A stretch of 64,000 nt of DNA from Oscheius dolichura (GCA_932521035.1 OW051493.1:7254001-7318000); one strand, 5' to 3'; numbered from the stretch's first letter, positions 37,801 to 58,152 are shown. A program made the numbers and translations. Notes: generated from the sequence alone by a model not told the origin.

Positions 37801-40800
37801 TGAAGAGCGAATCTATTAGAGGGAAGGGCCGGACCAAGTAAAACCTTTACTGTAAAGGCCCCATGTTTAGTAAGCCACTCTCCCTCTTTTTTCCCCTTTT
37901 TAAAGCAAAATCCCCGGACCTTGACAGCCTCCGACATCAGTAGAGAGTAAGGGTGACGTCATTCTCCCTCCCTCTTTCTCTCCTTCTAATTTAGACCCCC
38001 ATTGGATGGACGCCAAATTCCGCTCTCTCTTTTGGCCGGGCGCCTCTAGGGGAGTATATTTAGACTCGTCGTCACCCCCTTTTTTAAACCACAATTCCTT
38101 TAAAATGACTGTAGGATACTGTAGAAGGCTCCGGACCGTTTCTTGGAGGAATAGACCCCATTCCATCCCCTTTTCGGGCCCTACCCTTTCAGTCACCTGT
38201 ACCGACGACCAATGCCCTTCCTCACCACCTCGTCTTGTCTGAGAATTCACATTTTCCCGAATTTCAAAGGTGCCCTTTCTCTCCACCTCCAACTTCCCAA
38301 AAGAAGAATGGTGAGATGGTGGGGCATTGTTATTCTCCTGTGATTGTTTCCCTCCCTTCTCCTTCCCCTTTCCTCTGCTTTCTGCCCTCCTCCTCCCTCT
38401 AAAAACAGGCTCTCCTCCCGTATACTTTATTCATGTGTCCCGCAGGGAATTGACTAAACTTTTTCTCTACCGCTTCTTCCTCCTGGAACGTCATCCCCTT
38501 TCCCACCAGTTTTGCCTTTTTCCCGACTTTTTCCCCTCCAGACAGGTATAAAAAGGTCGCCTCCATCCCCCGAATAATTCTCATTAGACGGAAAAAATAA
38601 TCAAATGTCGCCATTTCGTTAAATAATTCCAGGGAAAAAATCTGGGGGGAGCGAGATTTTTGATCAAGTAAAGTAAAAAGAAAAAATATCAGGGGAATGT
38701 TCTTCTGGGAGAAAATGGAAAAATGGCTACCGTCTGTAGGGGCAAATATTGTGCAGATGGGACAGAGTGGACGGGGGGAGAAGGGGGGACATTCGAAAAG
38801 CAAAAGTAATTTGAGAAATAATTAGAAGGGGGCAGGAATTAAGGGGGAGGAGAGGGGGAGCCGAGAAGGGGCAAGATCAGAAGAGAGAGAGCCACCTTTT
38901 CTTTCTTGGGATCCTTATAACCCTTCTGGGAGGCTCTGAACCTTTATTATTACCAGGTTTTTGAACCCTATTCCACCCAGAGGCCTCCCTGGGCTCTCTC
39001 CTTCGTCTTGGTGCACCTGCACCCGTATAATCTCGGTTTTTGAGGGGAAATGATCTTGGGGCTTGTTGGCACGTTACAACTCCTTTTTTAAAGTCATTTA
39101 GCCCGCCTTCAACGGAAATTTAACATATAAATAATGTATCTGGTTCTCACAGTGGAACATAAACAAAAAAAGAGCTTCCTTTCCTTGTAGGACCCTCTTT
39201 CCCCGTCTTTTTTCCTTCCGTCTTCCAGTTAGACCCAAAATCACTTTGTTGCCTCTGTTGCCGGCCACTTTGGCCCTTTCTTTCTTCTCAGCCAACCAGG
39301 CGTAATACCAAAAGAGAACGAGAGAGAGTAATCATCAAAAGTACACTAGAAACATCCAGAGACAGAGAAGAATATGTATTTTTTGTTTCCAGGCCGTTGC
39401 CTCACCGGGGCTGGTGGAACAGGAGCACCCGTCGGACGGATCTATGCCACCGACCAATGACTCGGACACAGCGCTACAAACTATTGAAGGTGGGTATTAT
39501 TTGTTTCACTTATCACGCTACCATACCCCTGAGCTTCCTTGTATAACTACGCCTTTAAAAATTAATCGCGATACAGGTAGACAGCGCTGTGGTGCCGCTC
39601 TTTCCGCGCGCCCTTGCTCCTTTCCATCCCATTTTCCCTCCCATTTTCTACTTGTTTAAAGGTCTAAAAACTGTAAATCTCCCCCATTTTTTACCCGCTA
39701 CATGTTGTTGTTTGTGAGTACGCGCGTGTGTCCAAATGTCCCTGCTCCCCGTCCTCCCTCTACTCATGAGCCATTCGCTGCTTATTGATTCGGCGCACTC
39801 TATGTCTCACTCTTTCTCTCATCCAAATGTCGGATAAATGGGAAGAAATGGCTGTTAAAATGAGCCTAAAATATAGTTTAATTCAAAAAAGGCTCAAAAA
39901 TTCCGAGCAGAACTCATTTTGGACGGGGGAGGGATTTCCTCATTCCTTATGAATAAACACTGTCTGGGGACCCATTTTGAGGGATCGTGGTGATCGAAGG
40001 ATGCAGTTTTCATCAGACTGGAGACAACTAGAGGGAAAAATTGGGGAAAAATTGGTATAAAACTGGGGGAAAAGGGGAAATGGAAGCCCGGGTTACTGTA
40101 ACCCTTTTTTGAAGCGAAATTGAGCTGATTTTCCTCTTTTCAGCAGTCCGAAAAAAGAGCTTCAGTCTCGAGCGAACGGTACCCATCGAGGTGGGGAAGG
40201 AGACGCTGATAGAGATCGACAAGGAAGGAAAAGGACTCGGACTGTCGATTGTCGGCGGGTCGGACACCGTTCTCGGCGCCGTCGTCATCCACGAAGTCTA
40301 TCCAGATGGCGCGGCGGCACACGACGGCCGACTGAAACCGGGCGACCAGGTTCTGGAAGTGAATAAGAATAATCTGAGGGGAATGACACATGATCAGGCC
40401 ATTTCCACCTTGAGAAGGACTCCTCCCAAGGTAGTCCCCCTTCCAGAGGATTCCCCTTATGATGGTATTCCAGGTCCGGCTGTTGATCTACCGAGACGTC
40501 AACCTCCAGCTGAGCCTGTTGGATCCCACACAGATTTATAATATGTTCGAAGTGGAGCTGACGAAGAAGCCGGGAAGGGGACTGGGACTGAGTATTGTCG
40601 GGAGGAAAAACGAGCCGGGGGTCTACGTCTCGGAGGTGGTCAAAGGCGGCACGGCCGAAGCTGACGGGCGATTGATGACGGGTGATCAGGTATCGTAATT
40701 TTTTGATATTTTGGATATTCTGGGTCTTGAAAAGAAGATGTATATGGGTGAATATTTCAGATTTTAAACGTGAACGGGCAAGATGTCTCAGCCTCGATGC

Positions 40801-41694
40801 AGGAAGATGTGGCGGCGATGTTGAAGACCTGTGTGGGAAGGGTCAATCTCAAGGTTGGTCCTTTCTTCCCCAATTTCCAATTTAACTGCGTACTACATGT
40901 AATACTCAGTCTCTAACTACTTTTTAGATTGGCCGGTGGAAATTAAACGAAACAACGACCCGAGTCCACGCCGCCGCCGAGGCTGCTTCGAACCTCACAG
41001 CCTCTGTGACAACCCCCCGACCGGGACTCCATTCCCCGGCTGAGGCATCCACCTCGGGAGAGAGACAAGTTCCCTCACCCGCTCCTCCGATGCCCAGACC
41101 GACAATAACCCATACAAATGCCGAGGGAGCACCAGAAGAACCGGCAGACTTGAGCCCGGTACAAGAGGAGGCGAGCACGGGGACAGAAGCATCCAAGAGC
41201 AATCACGATCAGGAGGACAGGGGCACGCTGGCTTATAATATTCACCATGATCTGAAGGAAGAGGGCAGTGACACGTTGATGGTCGAGCTGAGAAAGGTGA
41301 GTTTTTGTGCCGTAAACTGGCAAGAGGAGAAGTTGGGTCTGCGCACCCGCACCCGTAGAATCTCGGCAGCTAAACGGCTAGCCATCACACAGTAACCGAA
41401 AAATAAAACCTCCTCCGTTTCAGGTCCCGGACCAACAGTTAGGAATGGGAATAGGCAAACGGACTCGGGGCATCCTGGTCACCTCCCTGCAGCCGGGCTC
41501 GGCCGCCGCCGAAAAGCTGAAAGTCGGTGACCGTATCCTGGCTGTCAATGCCCTTCCCGTCACGGATCAGGTGGTTATTTCCTCTTCCTTCCCCCATTAA
41601 TTCCCATTTTCAGCTTTCCGCCGTTACTTTTGTCAAAGCCAGCGGCGAACGGCTCTTCCTCCAAATTGCTCGACCGCGTGTCAATCCGTCATAA
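13893..41694 (+). CDS. mpz-1: Multi-PDZ scaffold protein, MPZ-1/MUPP1 type (about 2225 aa from first identified exon)
   Basis: Forty-three coding exons join with agreeing phase from 13893 to the TAA at 41692-41694. Order: L27-like helix pair ([16 protein letters not shown]), a degenerate half-PDZ ([13 protein letters not shown]), then ten PDZ domains. Their carboxylate loops read [78 protein letters not shown] and QLGMGIG. Most also show the GD-x-IL/LLxVN strand. Low-complexity Ser/Pro/Glu linkers separate the clusters. An L27 start plus about ten PDZ domains is the known plan of MUPP1/INADL and nematode MPZ-1, cytoplasmic scaffolds that gather receptors and channels at junctions and synapses. 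The true first exon is not certain: exon 13893 starts mid-codon. Three introns exceed 3 kb. One intron appears to start with GC (24150). The protein ends RPRVNPS. Orthology is inferred from architecture. Confidence 0.88.
14352..14368 (+). repeat. Dispersed motif GCCACAGTTAGACAGCT
   Basis: Second copy of the motif within 530 bp, inside mpz-1 intron 2. Confidence 0.6.
14650..18853 (+). other. mpz-1: 4.2-kb mpz-1 intron
   Basis: Mostly pyrimidine-rich on the plus strand. A CA microsatellite lies at about 16811-16824 and CTCCTC tracts at 15.9-16.1 and 17.7-18.2 kb. A 134-codon minus frame (14880-15284) and a 65-codon one (15311-15508) are open but show no domain or splice support. TACGTA/ACGTAG words cluster at 15600-15725. 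Confidence 0.6.
20038..25064 (+). other. mpz-1: mpz-1 PDZ domains 1-4
   Basis: PDZ1: exons 20179-20316, 20362-20436, 20476-20566 ([27 protein letters not shown]). Linker exons 20864-21076, 21441-21590, 22579-22664 are Ser/Thr/Glu-rich. PDZ2: 22703-22826, 23674-23765, 23812-23955 ([26 protein letters not shown]). PDZ3: 23993-24149, 24192-24310, 24351-24542 ([26 protein letters not shown]). PDZ4: 24589-24905, 24980-25064 ([28 protein letters not shown]). All junctions keep phase; PDZ3 needs a GC-AG intron at 24150-24191. Confidence 0.85.
21795..21817 (+). repeat. Poly-G run, 23 bases
   Basis: Homopolymer of 23 G in an mpz-1 intron, preceded by TATT and followed by CCGACC. G runs of this length are unstable in nematodes lacking the DOG-1/FANCJ helicase, and lengths are often misassembled. 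Confidence 0.9.
25065..28406 (+). other. mpz-1: 3.3-kb mpz-1 intron
   Basis: No exon supported. Contains GAGGAGG and CCCGGGGC words near 26.05-26.12 kb, a TATATA tract near 27.08-27.10 kb, and strongly C+T-rich stretches. No transposase-like frame seen. Confidence 0.6.
28407..30471 (+). other. mpz-1: mpz-1 linker and PDZ domain 5
   Basis: Linker exons 28407-28493, 28669-28746 and 28911-28964 are Ser/Arg-rich. An optional exon from about 28825 would not keep frame. PDZ5: 29630-29786, 29831-30035, 30081-30176. It carries PLGVVLDAD in place of GLGF, then [16 protein letters not shown] and [24 protein letters not shown] follows the domain, then an acidic linker exon 30216-30471. Confidence 0.75.
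31801..34128 (+). other. mpz-1: mpz-1 linker and PDZ domains 6-7
   Basis: Linkers 31801-31894 and 32183-32445 are Ser/Pro/Glu-rich. PDZ6: 32487-32676, 32716-32870, 32913-33029 ([35 protein letters not shown]). A 501-nt linker exon (33153-33653) encodes long Lys/Glu/Ser runs, likely disordered. PDZ7: 33701-33976, 34018-34128 ([33 protein letters not shown]). Confidence 0.85.
34145..34171. repeat. 11-bp stem palindrome of the TACTGTA motif
   Basis: TGGTTACTGTA, five-base loop ATGGG, then TACAGTAACCA: a perfect hairpin 17 bp after an mpz-1 exon donor. Confidence 0.9.
35928..36015. repeat. Inverted-repeat family element, copy 2
   Basis: Left arm GCACCCGTAACATCTCGGCA at 35928; right arm CAGAGAGTATACGGGTGC ending at 36015. 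Span 88 bp; the right arm is partly decayed. Confidence 0.8.
36531..36548. repeat. GGCT tetranucleotide tandem
   Basis: GGCTGGCTGGCTGGCTGG within an mpz-1 intron. Confidence 0.85.
39019..39036 (+). repeat. Single arm of the inverted-repeat family
   Basis: GCACCCGTATAATCTCGG with no recognisable partner within about 100 bp. Confidence 0.7.
40090..40104. repeat. Palindrome GGGTTACTGTAACCC
   Basis: 15-bp perfect palindrome around a central T, 40 bp before mpz-1 exon 40144. Confidence 0.85.
41349..41370 (+). repeat. Single arm of the inverted-repeat family
   Basis: GCACCCGTAGAATCTCGGCA in the short mpz-1 intron between PDZ10 exons; no partner arm. It makes up a sixth of that intron. Confidence 0.75.
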
Positions 41695-42000
41695 TTCTCT
41701 CTTTCTTCTCTTCTCCTCGTCTTTTCTATTCTACAGTATTCTACAGTACACCCTCCGTCTCTTTCTTTCCTAAAAGTATAAAATAATAACAAAATGATTT
41801 TTAAAGAATGTCCCCCCACAACTCTTTGAGCTCAATTTGTTCTTTTCATTCCTAGTTTTCATCAAATTTTTTAGTCATTTTATATCGGTTTTTTTAAAAT
41901 TAACAAATCACCTTTTTAAAGTTATTTTTTTTTATTATAAAGAAGATGCAAAAAATTAATAAATTTTTACAATTCTCCTTGGATTTTATTGACGGCCACA

Positions 42001-42021
42001 GCGCGCCACAGTTAGACAGCC
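42001..42021 (+). repeat. Dispersed motif, third copy
   Basis: CGCGCCACAGTTAGACAGCC, the longest version together with the copy at 61548. Confidence 0.65.
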
Positions 42022-42424
42022 AAAATATGAGTTCAGATGGGTTTTTTGATCCTGCCGTTCGTCTTCGGTCAGAGCAAAAAGTGTTTGTTAGTTTGAGACG
42101 GGAAAAATGCTCGAAGTAAAGAGGCTGAGACAGAAAACAAAGTCGAAAAGTTTTCGGCGGCGCTGATGAGTTGTTATTGTGACGTGGTGGGCCGGGCTCC
42201 CTGTTTTCCTGGTGGGAAAGTGGATGAGGACAGGGGAGAGGGCGGATGAATTGTGTCAACATATTTATGACGGGATGGGAAGCCACGTTCTTTTTGTTTA
42301 TCTGGCACACGTGAAAGGGGAAGAAGAGGAATTCGAAACTTTTGGGTGGCTGAGGACGGGAACTCTTTTTAGCCTTGAGATCATTCAATTACAAGAGGAC
42401 TGTACCGGGTAGGGCCGATCCCCT

Positions 42425-42522
42425 GCACCCGTAAAGTCTCGGTAAGAGGAAGTTATAATGGCGTCACAATTTTGTAACTGTTTCGAATAAAGACGAGCCT
42501 ACTGCCGAGGTTGTACGGGTGC
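42425..42522. repeat. Inverted-repeat family element, copy 3
   Basis: Left arm GCACCCGTAAAGTCTCGG at 42425; right arm CTGCCGAGGTTGTACGGGTG ending at 42522. Span 98 bp, the longest spacer in the family. Confidence 0.85.
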
Positions 42523-43735
42523 AAGGTATCGAACCAGTACTCCCATAAAACCATCAAGGATTCCGTCCAGAGAGCAAGGATTTGGCTGTAGAATCCGAGT
42601 TCTGCCGACAATTTTTGGTTTTTTCTCCTTTTTCTCCTCCCCCTGCTTATCTCCTCACAATAGTCCATTCAATCCAATTCTGTCTACAACTGATAAAAAA
42701 AGTTGTTTCTATAAATAAGAGACTTTCGAACACACGTGGTGAGAAAAGAGTCAACGTTGTTTGGATCCACAAGGATTTGCATGAAATTGGAATCGGAACA
42801 GTACCATGAACAACAAGAGTCTATAAGGTTGGAATAATTAGCGTCAGCATTTCTGTACCAGCGGGCCTTCGGCAGCCTACGGCTGTGTCTTGTTAGAATT
42901 ATCCGTTTCAACTTGTGGCGACCTTTCCTCTCTTTCACCATAGCGCTTTAATAGGAAGGGATGGAAATTGGGTCACAACAAATGCACAACGGGGAGCAAT
43001 GGTCTATTCATTATATCATTTCAAGAGTTCCATCCCTCCCTTCGGCGATCTCCAAGGCCTTCGTCGGGGTCTCTTGACTTCTGTCGGCCTTCTGACCGTA
43101 TCCACAAGGGAATTCTCAATTCAGGGAGCTTTTCCAGGCTTTGATGCCTTCAGTAGATGCAAAAGAAGGGCAGAGAATACGTGGGACAATTTCCCGGCGT
43201 CTCCTTGGCACAGTCTCATGGATATGGCTGAATATTGCCAGGCATGTACAATAAAACGACCCTCTATTCCAAACTAGAGACGGTAACCTCCCTGCCCTTC
43301 ATTGATTGCCGTCTACCACAGTCCGTCTAGTTCCATTTCTCCAAACATTCTGTTTTTTCCTCTCTTCTATACAGACTATATACAGGCTGTTTACTCTTTT
43401 CCTGCCCTCTCCCCCTTTTTCCTTCAAAATCCCATAAATGCCTTATTCACTTCCCTTCCTTCTGTCCTCAACAATTCTGTTTACTCACTCCCTAGCGTTT
43501 AGCATAGATCTTTCGAGCTTCGTCTGGTTCAAAAGATCGAAATAGGGCGCGACGAGACGAACACAGCCACATGGCCGGCCCGGTCCGTCAACATGTTTAC
43601 CGGGGGGAGGGGCGGCGCAGGGCATAAGAGAAGCGGCCGGGCCTCATTCCCCTCACAAGGCTCACAAACAACTGTGAACTGCTCTCTACTCTACTCGAAT
43701 ATTTCAATCTCTCTAAACTCTAACCCCTAAAGAAA

Positions 43736-45136
43736 ATGCTTCGTCAAGTCACCAATCAGGCTATTCGCACCCTTGCCACCCGTAAGTCTCTTTTATTCCT
43801 TTTTCCGACTGGTCAGGGTATTCCCCCTATTCTTAGACCTCTAAACCCCTATTTTCCTAGTTTGTCTTCTTTAAAACTTACCCTGCCCCTTGAATTACCC
43901 CTGGCTCACGGGGATTAGCCGTCTTTTTCGCGCAGAGGGGGTCTTACTCTTCAAAAACAGTGACAAACAACTTATAAATAGATTTTGTTTATTTCATTCA
44001 TTATTGTGCTTGGAAAAAAATATTTTTCGGTCAACTTTAGTGCTAAAATTTAATTATGAGGACAAAAAACGGCATGTTTTTCAGTAAAGACAATTTACTG
44101 GCTGGTTAATTTCCTATTCCAGCCCAAATGCAGTATACTAGAAGCTAGGGAGGTAAATACAAGGGAAGAAGGGTTAGTGGGATAGAAATACTATAAACAA
44201 AAATAAAATAACTAAATCAATGGAAAAAGGCGAATTTTTATAAAGAATTGTAGCGAAATTTGAGATTTTTCCACAAATTCTTCAACAGAAACGGTTATTA
44301 TTATCTAATTATGCATAAAAGTTAATTTTCTAACGAAAACGCCTCTAGAAACGCCCTGCTTCTAGACTTGCCATTCCCGTTTCGCCTAATGTTGAGGCCG
44401 TTCCTTCCCAGTATCCTGAAGAGGCTTGATAATCTCGACTATGCTAAAATAAGGCAATCTGTGGAGAGGGATTGGCAATATTTGAGATCTTTGAAACGCT
44501 TGAAATCGAAAGGTATTACTCTAGCCTAGCCAGCAAAAAATAATTAAGGCAATAGAGAGCAGACTAACCGCCGCTTATACCATACCTTCATCCAGGCTAG
44601 GAATATTCAATTCGGTTGGGGAATAGATGCTTTTCTAACAATAGAGGTCAACATTTTCAGGTGTCGAGACTCCTCGTGGACCTCAGAACTTCGGCGGCTA
44701 TGGTGGAAGCCAAGTCAATCCCGCTAAGCCTGAGGCTACAATGGATCGAGCGTCTCTCCGCCAAGAGAAAGGAAAAGACGCCTACCAGAACGACCAGACC
44801 AGTGGCATGATGAAGGAAACCAAGGCCAGCGAGGATCGAGCTCGTGGAGTCGATATGAACGAGATGAAGCATGATGCTCGAGAAGCTGCCCAGGAAGGAA
44901 AGCAGAAGGCTGGAGAAGCCAAGGAACAGGTTAAGGAGAAATACCAGGAGGCCAAGGAAGATGTAAAGGAGGCTTACCATGAGTCCGGAACTCGTGGAGT
45001 TGTAGAAACCGCGAAAGAAAAAGCCCATGACGCCAAGGAAATGGTCCAGGAGAAGATGCACGAAGCTAAGGAGAAAACCGAAAAAGTTGTTGACAAGGCC
45101 AAGGAATGGGTGAAGGACAATATCACTGGTCATTAA
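43736..45136 (+). CDS. LEA-type (group 3-like) protein with possible mitochondrial presequence, 173 aa
   Basis: Two exons, 43736-43781 and 44661-45136, joined in phase 1 across an 879-bp intron. Exon 1 encodes MLRQVTNQAIRTLATR: hydrophobic and basic with no acid, like a mitochondrial targeting helix. From about residue 40 the protein is built of 11-residue-like Ala/Lys/Glu repeats: KHDAREAAQEGKQKAGEAKE, QVKEKYQEAKEDVKEAYHE, then AKEKAHDAKEMVQEKMHEAK and EKVVDKAKEWVKD, ending NITGH. This is the composition of group 3 LEA proteins, which are disordered in water, become helical on drying and protect membranes and enzymes. In nematodes they are linked to desiccation and osmotic stress. A Gly/Asn/Pro segment (GPQNFGGYGGSQVNP) joins presequence and repeats. 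The organelle assignment is inference. Confidence 0.88.
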
Positions 45137-45203
45137 AAAACTCGAACCTTTTTTTCTGTAGATATGAACCGCTCTGATTATGTATATTTTGTACAAAAGT
45201 TTT

Positions 45204-45209
45204 AATAAA
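45204..45209 (+). terminator. Poly(A) signal AATAAA of the LEA gene
   Basis: AATAAA 67 bp after the stop codon, in an AT-rich stretch between two convergent genes (SMC2 stops at 45329). Confidence 0.75.
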
Positions 45210-45328
45210 TATCGAACAAACATCGTATAGAGATCGTGGAGATCGAAAAAAGTCATCGGGGAAGGGAAATCTGGACAATGTATGAAAATGGTTAGGCACG
45301 TAAAATTCAGCAAAATAAAAGGATGAAC

Positions 45329-55117
<9,789 letters not shown>

Positions 55118-55590
55118 TGGTGTAGAGGCCGGAAAAGAAATATAGCACGTACCAGTGATGCAGAGATAAAAAACAATCACAAAGGGGCTCTTTGAAATGC
55201 AATGAAAAAAAGACAATTTGAATTTCCCGAATTGGCAATCATCCAATCGGTGTGTAAACAGAAAGCGCACAAAAAAGCTACTTCTGTTACGCACGTATCT
55301 ACGCCTATCCTTTCTACATTTTCTTATGTTTTTGAGCCCACAAGCTCTGACAGAGCATCTTGGCAGCATGATAAACGCGGAAGAGAAAGGAAAGAAGCAA
55401 GCCACGAAAAGTAAAACCACTTAGATCCGGTGCCCGACGTTTACAAAATTGCCGCGTGCTTCGAGCTTTTGAATACTTCAATTTTCATTTTTGTCCTTTC
55501 ACTCTTTCTTTCTTTTCCTTTTTGGCTCACTGCTTGCATTCTTCTTTCGACGTGTTTCTTATTGCTAACGTTATGACTTTTAGGAGCAAG
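55118..55590. promoter_or_regulatory. Shared divergent promoter of SMC2 (-) and CDC20 (+)
   Basis: 473 bp separate the two start codons. No TATA box stands out. GACTTTTAG then GAGCAAG precedes the CDC20 ATG, as a trans-splice acceptor would. Both products act in mitosis, so shared cell-cycle control is plausible but not shown by the sequence. Confidence 0.6.
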
Positions 55591-57641
55591 ATGTCACAGC
55601 CGCTAAGGGATGCATCGAATAAGGCGACAACGCCTGTAAGCAAACTGATGAGAGGCATGAACGATTTATCCTTCCAAAATAAAGCTCCCAATAGCGCTGG
55701 CAGGAATATGATGCACAATAGCTTTCTTAATCAATCTGGCTTCCTCAACCAAACTAACAATATGAAAGGCAGTAATAAGGTATGCGTGTACATTTTGCTA
55801 TTTTCATTTGTCAATGTTTTAGCTTACCGTTCGTAAAAGAGAAATAACCCCTACTCGAAATCCTAATTTTACTAGCTCAAACAGTATGCAAGGTGACCGT
55901 TTTATACCAACAAGAATGAGTGATGAACAACTTGAATCAGCACATTATTCAATGAAAGAAAAACAAGATCCGACGTTCAATACCTCTTTGTCTGCGCCTA
56001 ATTCTCCAGTGAAGGACGAGGCGAAGGAGCAGATGCTGCGAATGATGAGAGGTCTGTTTATTTATGTATTGGATACATAACTTTTTTAGGAAAATCAACT
56101 GGCAATCTAACCGATGCTCAAGATGATGAAAGAATATTATGCTACAAAAAGAATAGTGCTCCAGCTGCTCCCGTAGGTCATATGAGCCAAGCAAAGGTGG
56201 AAGTAGCCGTTCACCTTACTAATAAATTCAATCTTAAAGGTACTCTATTCTGCACATAATATCATCCCTTCATCATCAGTAAAGAAATCCACGAGATTCA
56301 TTCCAACCTCGGCAGAGCGGATATTAGATGCACCAGAGCTTATGGGTTTGTTGATTTTTTTTCATGCCATACTATTGTTTAGATGATTATTATATGAATA
56401 TTTTGGACTGGAGTAGAAACGGACTCGTTGCTGTTGCGTTATCCTATACGCTCTACATATGGAATTCTGAATCTGGAGATATTCATGTACGCTGTTGCAG
56501 TATTCTGACCAATCTGGTTTATCTTTAGAAGCTCTTTGAACTGGACGGTAGCAATGAATTACAATTACCTACAGCAGTAAAATGGTCCAAGGATGGCAAA
56601 CATTTAGCAGTAGGATTCAGAGATGGTACTATAAAGCTGTATGACCCCGATCGGCCTCCTCAGCCTAATGGAAAGATTGAAATTAGAACCATGAGGACTC
56701 CTGTGCAAGCACGGGCCGGTAACTAGTTAATCCATTATATATTTTGTTTTGTATTTAGGTTGTCTAGCATGGCGAGGAGCGAATCTTTCTTCAGGTCATC
56801 AATCTGGCACAATTTATCATCACGATGTTCGCGTACAACAACATTTAACTGGGTTCGCTTCCACTTGTTTCCTGTAAAGATATTCTTCAGATCGTTTACT
56901 GGCCACCGACAAGAAGTAGTAGGTCTACAGTGGAATGCAGATGAGAAATTCCTTGCCTCTGGTAGCGGTGATACTACGGTCCGACTGTGGGACGCAGCTC
57001 TTTGTGGTGAAAATACATCTGTATGTCTTCGCAAAGTTATTTATAATCAGTTTATAGAGGCATATTTATAATTGGAATGACCACGTAGGGTCCGTGCGAG
57101 CTGTTTCTTTCTGCAATTTCAAAAGTAGTATGTTGGCAACAGGTGGTGGAATGGAAGATAAAACTATTAAAATGTGGAATATTAATAGCGGTGATATGAT
57201 CAAATCAATTCCAACAGAATCTGCTGTAAGTTTATTTGTGTTTTGCTCAATTTTGCTGTTTTAGGTAAATAGTATTGCATTCAATGAGACATATAAAGAA
57301 ATGATATCAGCACATTCATGTGGAAACTTATTTTTGTGGAAATATCCGAACTTCCGAGTTACGCAAACACTAAATGGTTAGTAAATGTAATTTAAACATC
57401 TCCATTTTGTTTACGTTTAAACATAAACATTTTCTTCTAGGACACTCTCCGACCAGAGCTCTAACGATTGTACCATCGCCCTGTGGGCAATATATTATGT
57501 CAGCCGGTGCCGATGAGACCTTAAAAACATGGCACTGCTTCAAGGTGATACTTATTTAATTTATTCGAGAACACCATATTGTAGGTTGATAAAAGCACAA
57601 CAATGGTCAAATCTAAACAAATGGGTCATACTGTTCGATAG
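55591..57641 (+). CDS. fzy-1: CDC20/Fizzy, WD40 activator of the anaphase-promoting complex (530 aa)
   Basis: Twelve exons (55591-55779, 55823-56051, 56090-56239, 56280-56345, 56383-56486, 56529-56718, 56759-56852, 56891-57020, 57058-57225, 57265-57376, 57441-57544, 57585-57641), 1593 nt, all in phase. N-terminal part: MNDLSFQNKAPNSAG and the C-box-like GDRFIPTR, then ERILCYKKNSAPAAP. KKSTRFIPTSAERILDAPEL, then DDYYMNILDWSRNGLVAVAL, is diagnostic for the Fizzy family. A seven-blade WD40 propeller follows: TIYHHDVRVQQHLTG, SGSGDTTVRLWD, LATGGGMEDKTIKMWN and SAGADETLKTWHCF. The C-terminus is MGHTVR, close to the Ile-Arg tail that docks CDC20 and CDH1 on the APC/C. It loads substrates and is held by the spindle checkpoint. 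CDC20 is favoured over CDH1 by the N-terminal motifs and length, but this is not certain. Confidence 0.93.
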
Positions 57642-57724
57642 ATCTCATCTTCCTACTGGTAAACTGGCTGCTGGTATATTATATATTAACTATTGATAAT
57701 ACTTGTTCATTTGCGCAATCTGCG

Positions 57725-57730
57725 AATAAA
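57725..57730 (+). terminator. Poly(A) signal AATAAA of CDC20
   Basis: AATAAA 84 bp after the CDC20 stop codon. Confidence 0.65.
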
Positions 57731-57966
57731 AGCTAACACACCAGAGAATGTTTGTTTATATTGTGCGTTGCGGTCAAGTGTCCGATATACTTCAAAACAA
57801 ATGCTTCCTTCCTCTTCTCCACTTTTAAACTATTCTCTTATCGAGCCACGTTGGTAAAGACAGGTTCTAAGCAGTTAGAATCTTGCGAACCTAGTTAATT
57901 CGTGTAAAATAACTGCCATTACAATGACGCGTATCCACACTTTGAGGTTTGCTTTACTTTTTTTCC

Positions 57967-58152
57967 TTAATTTTCGGCATCATAAGTGCATTCGTTTGTA
58001 GCGCTTGGAAATGATAAAGTACCATCAGCGTTTGTAAACAAGTAGTGTCCACTCGCTGTTGACCGCCGACACCTGTTCGACGCGCTTTTATTTTCACAAG
58101 TATATTGCGCGATGATATAATATACTACTAAATTTGTCACACATAAAACCAA
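57967..58152 (-). CDS. Possible small secreted Cys-containing peptide (61 aa)
   Basis: Open frame starting MVLCVTNLVVYYIIAQ, which resembles a short signal peptide, followed by TCENKSASNRCRR and TNECTYDAEN. Three cysteines sit in the predicted mature part. There is no homology I recognise and no splice evidence, and an upstream exon may exist. It sits alone in the AT-rich gap between CDC20 and the MARVEL-like gene. Confidence 0.25.
   Translation of the reverse strand: MVLCVTNLVVYYIIAQYTCENKSASNRCRRSTASGHYLFTNADGTLSFPSATNECTYDAEN

Larger units (their letters stand above)
35384..39392 (+). other. mpz-1: 4.0-kb mpz-1 intron
   Basis: Follows the small exon 35300-35383. Holds inverted-repeat copy 2 (35928-36015), a CT run at 36242-36258, a GGCT tandem at 36531-36548, and a single family arm at 39019-39036. 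Strand composition switches from pyrimidine-rich to purine-rich near 38.6-38.9 kb. No coding exon seen. Confidence 0.6.
39393..41694 (+). other. mpz-1: mpz-1 PDZ domains 8-10 and C-terminus
   Basis: Linker exon 39393-39489. PDZ8: 40144-40430, 40474-40689 ([20 protein letters not shown]). PDZ9: 40474-40689, 40761-40853 ([36 protein letters not shown]). Linker within 40928-41296 is Pro/Ser/Glu-rich. PDZ10: end of 40928-41296, 41424-41570, 41614-41694 ([25 protein letters not shown]). PDZ8 and PDZ9 are almost back to back. Stop TAA at 41692. Confidence 0.9.
41695..43735. other. Intergenic region between mpz-1 and the LEA gene
   Basis: Starts with the AT-rich mpz-1 3' UTR; AATAAA at about 41958-41963 is a possible poly(A) signal. 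Contains the GCCACAGTTAGACAGCC motif (42001-42021) and inverted-repeat copy 3. A 120-codon plus frame at 42915-43277 lacks domain or splice support. The last 200 bp (GGGGGGAGGGGCGGCG near 43601, then CATAAGAG near 43623) may be the LEA promoter. Confidence 0.5.

Noticed and set aside
42915-43277. 120-codon plus frame upstream of the LEA gene
   Set aside because: No conserved pattern or gene context; probably chance.
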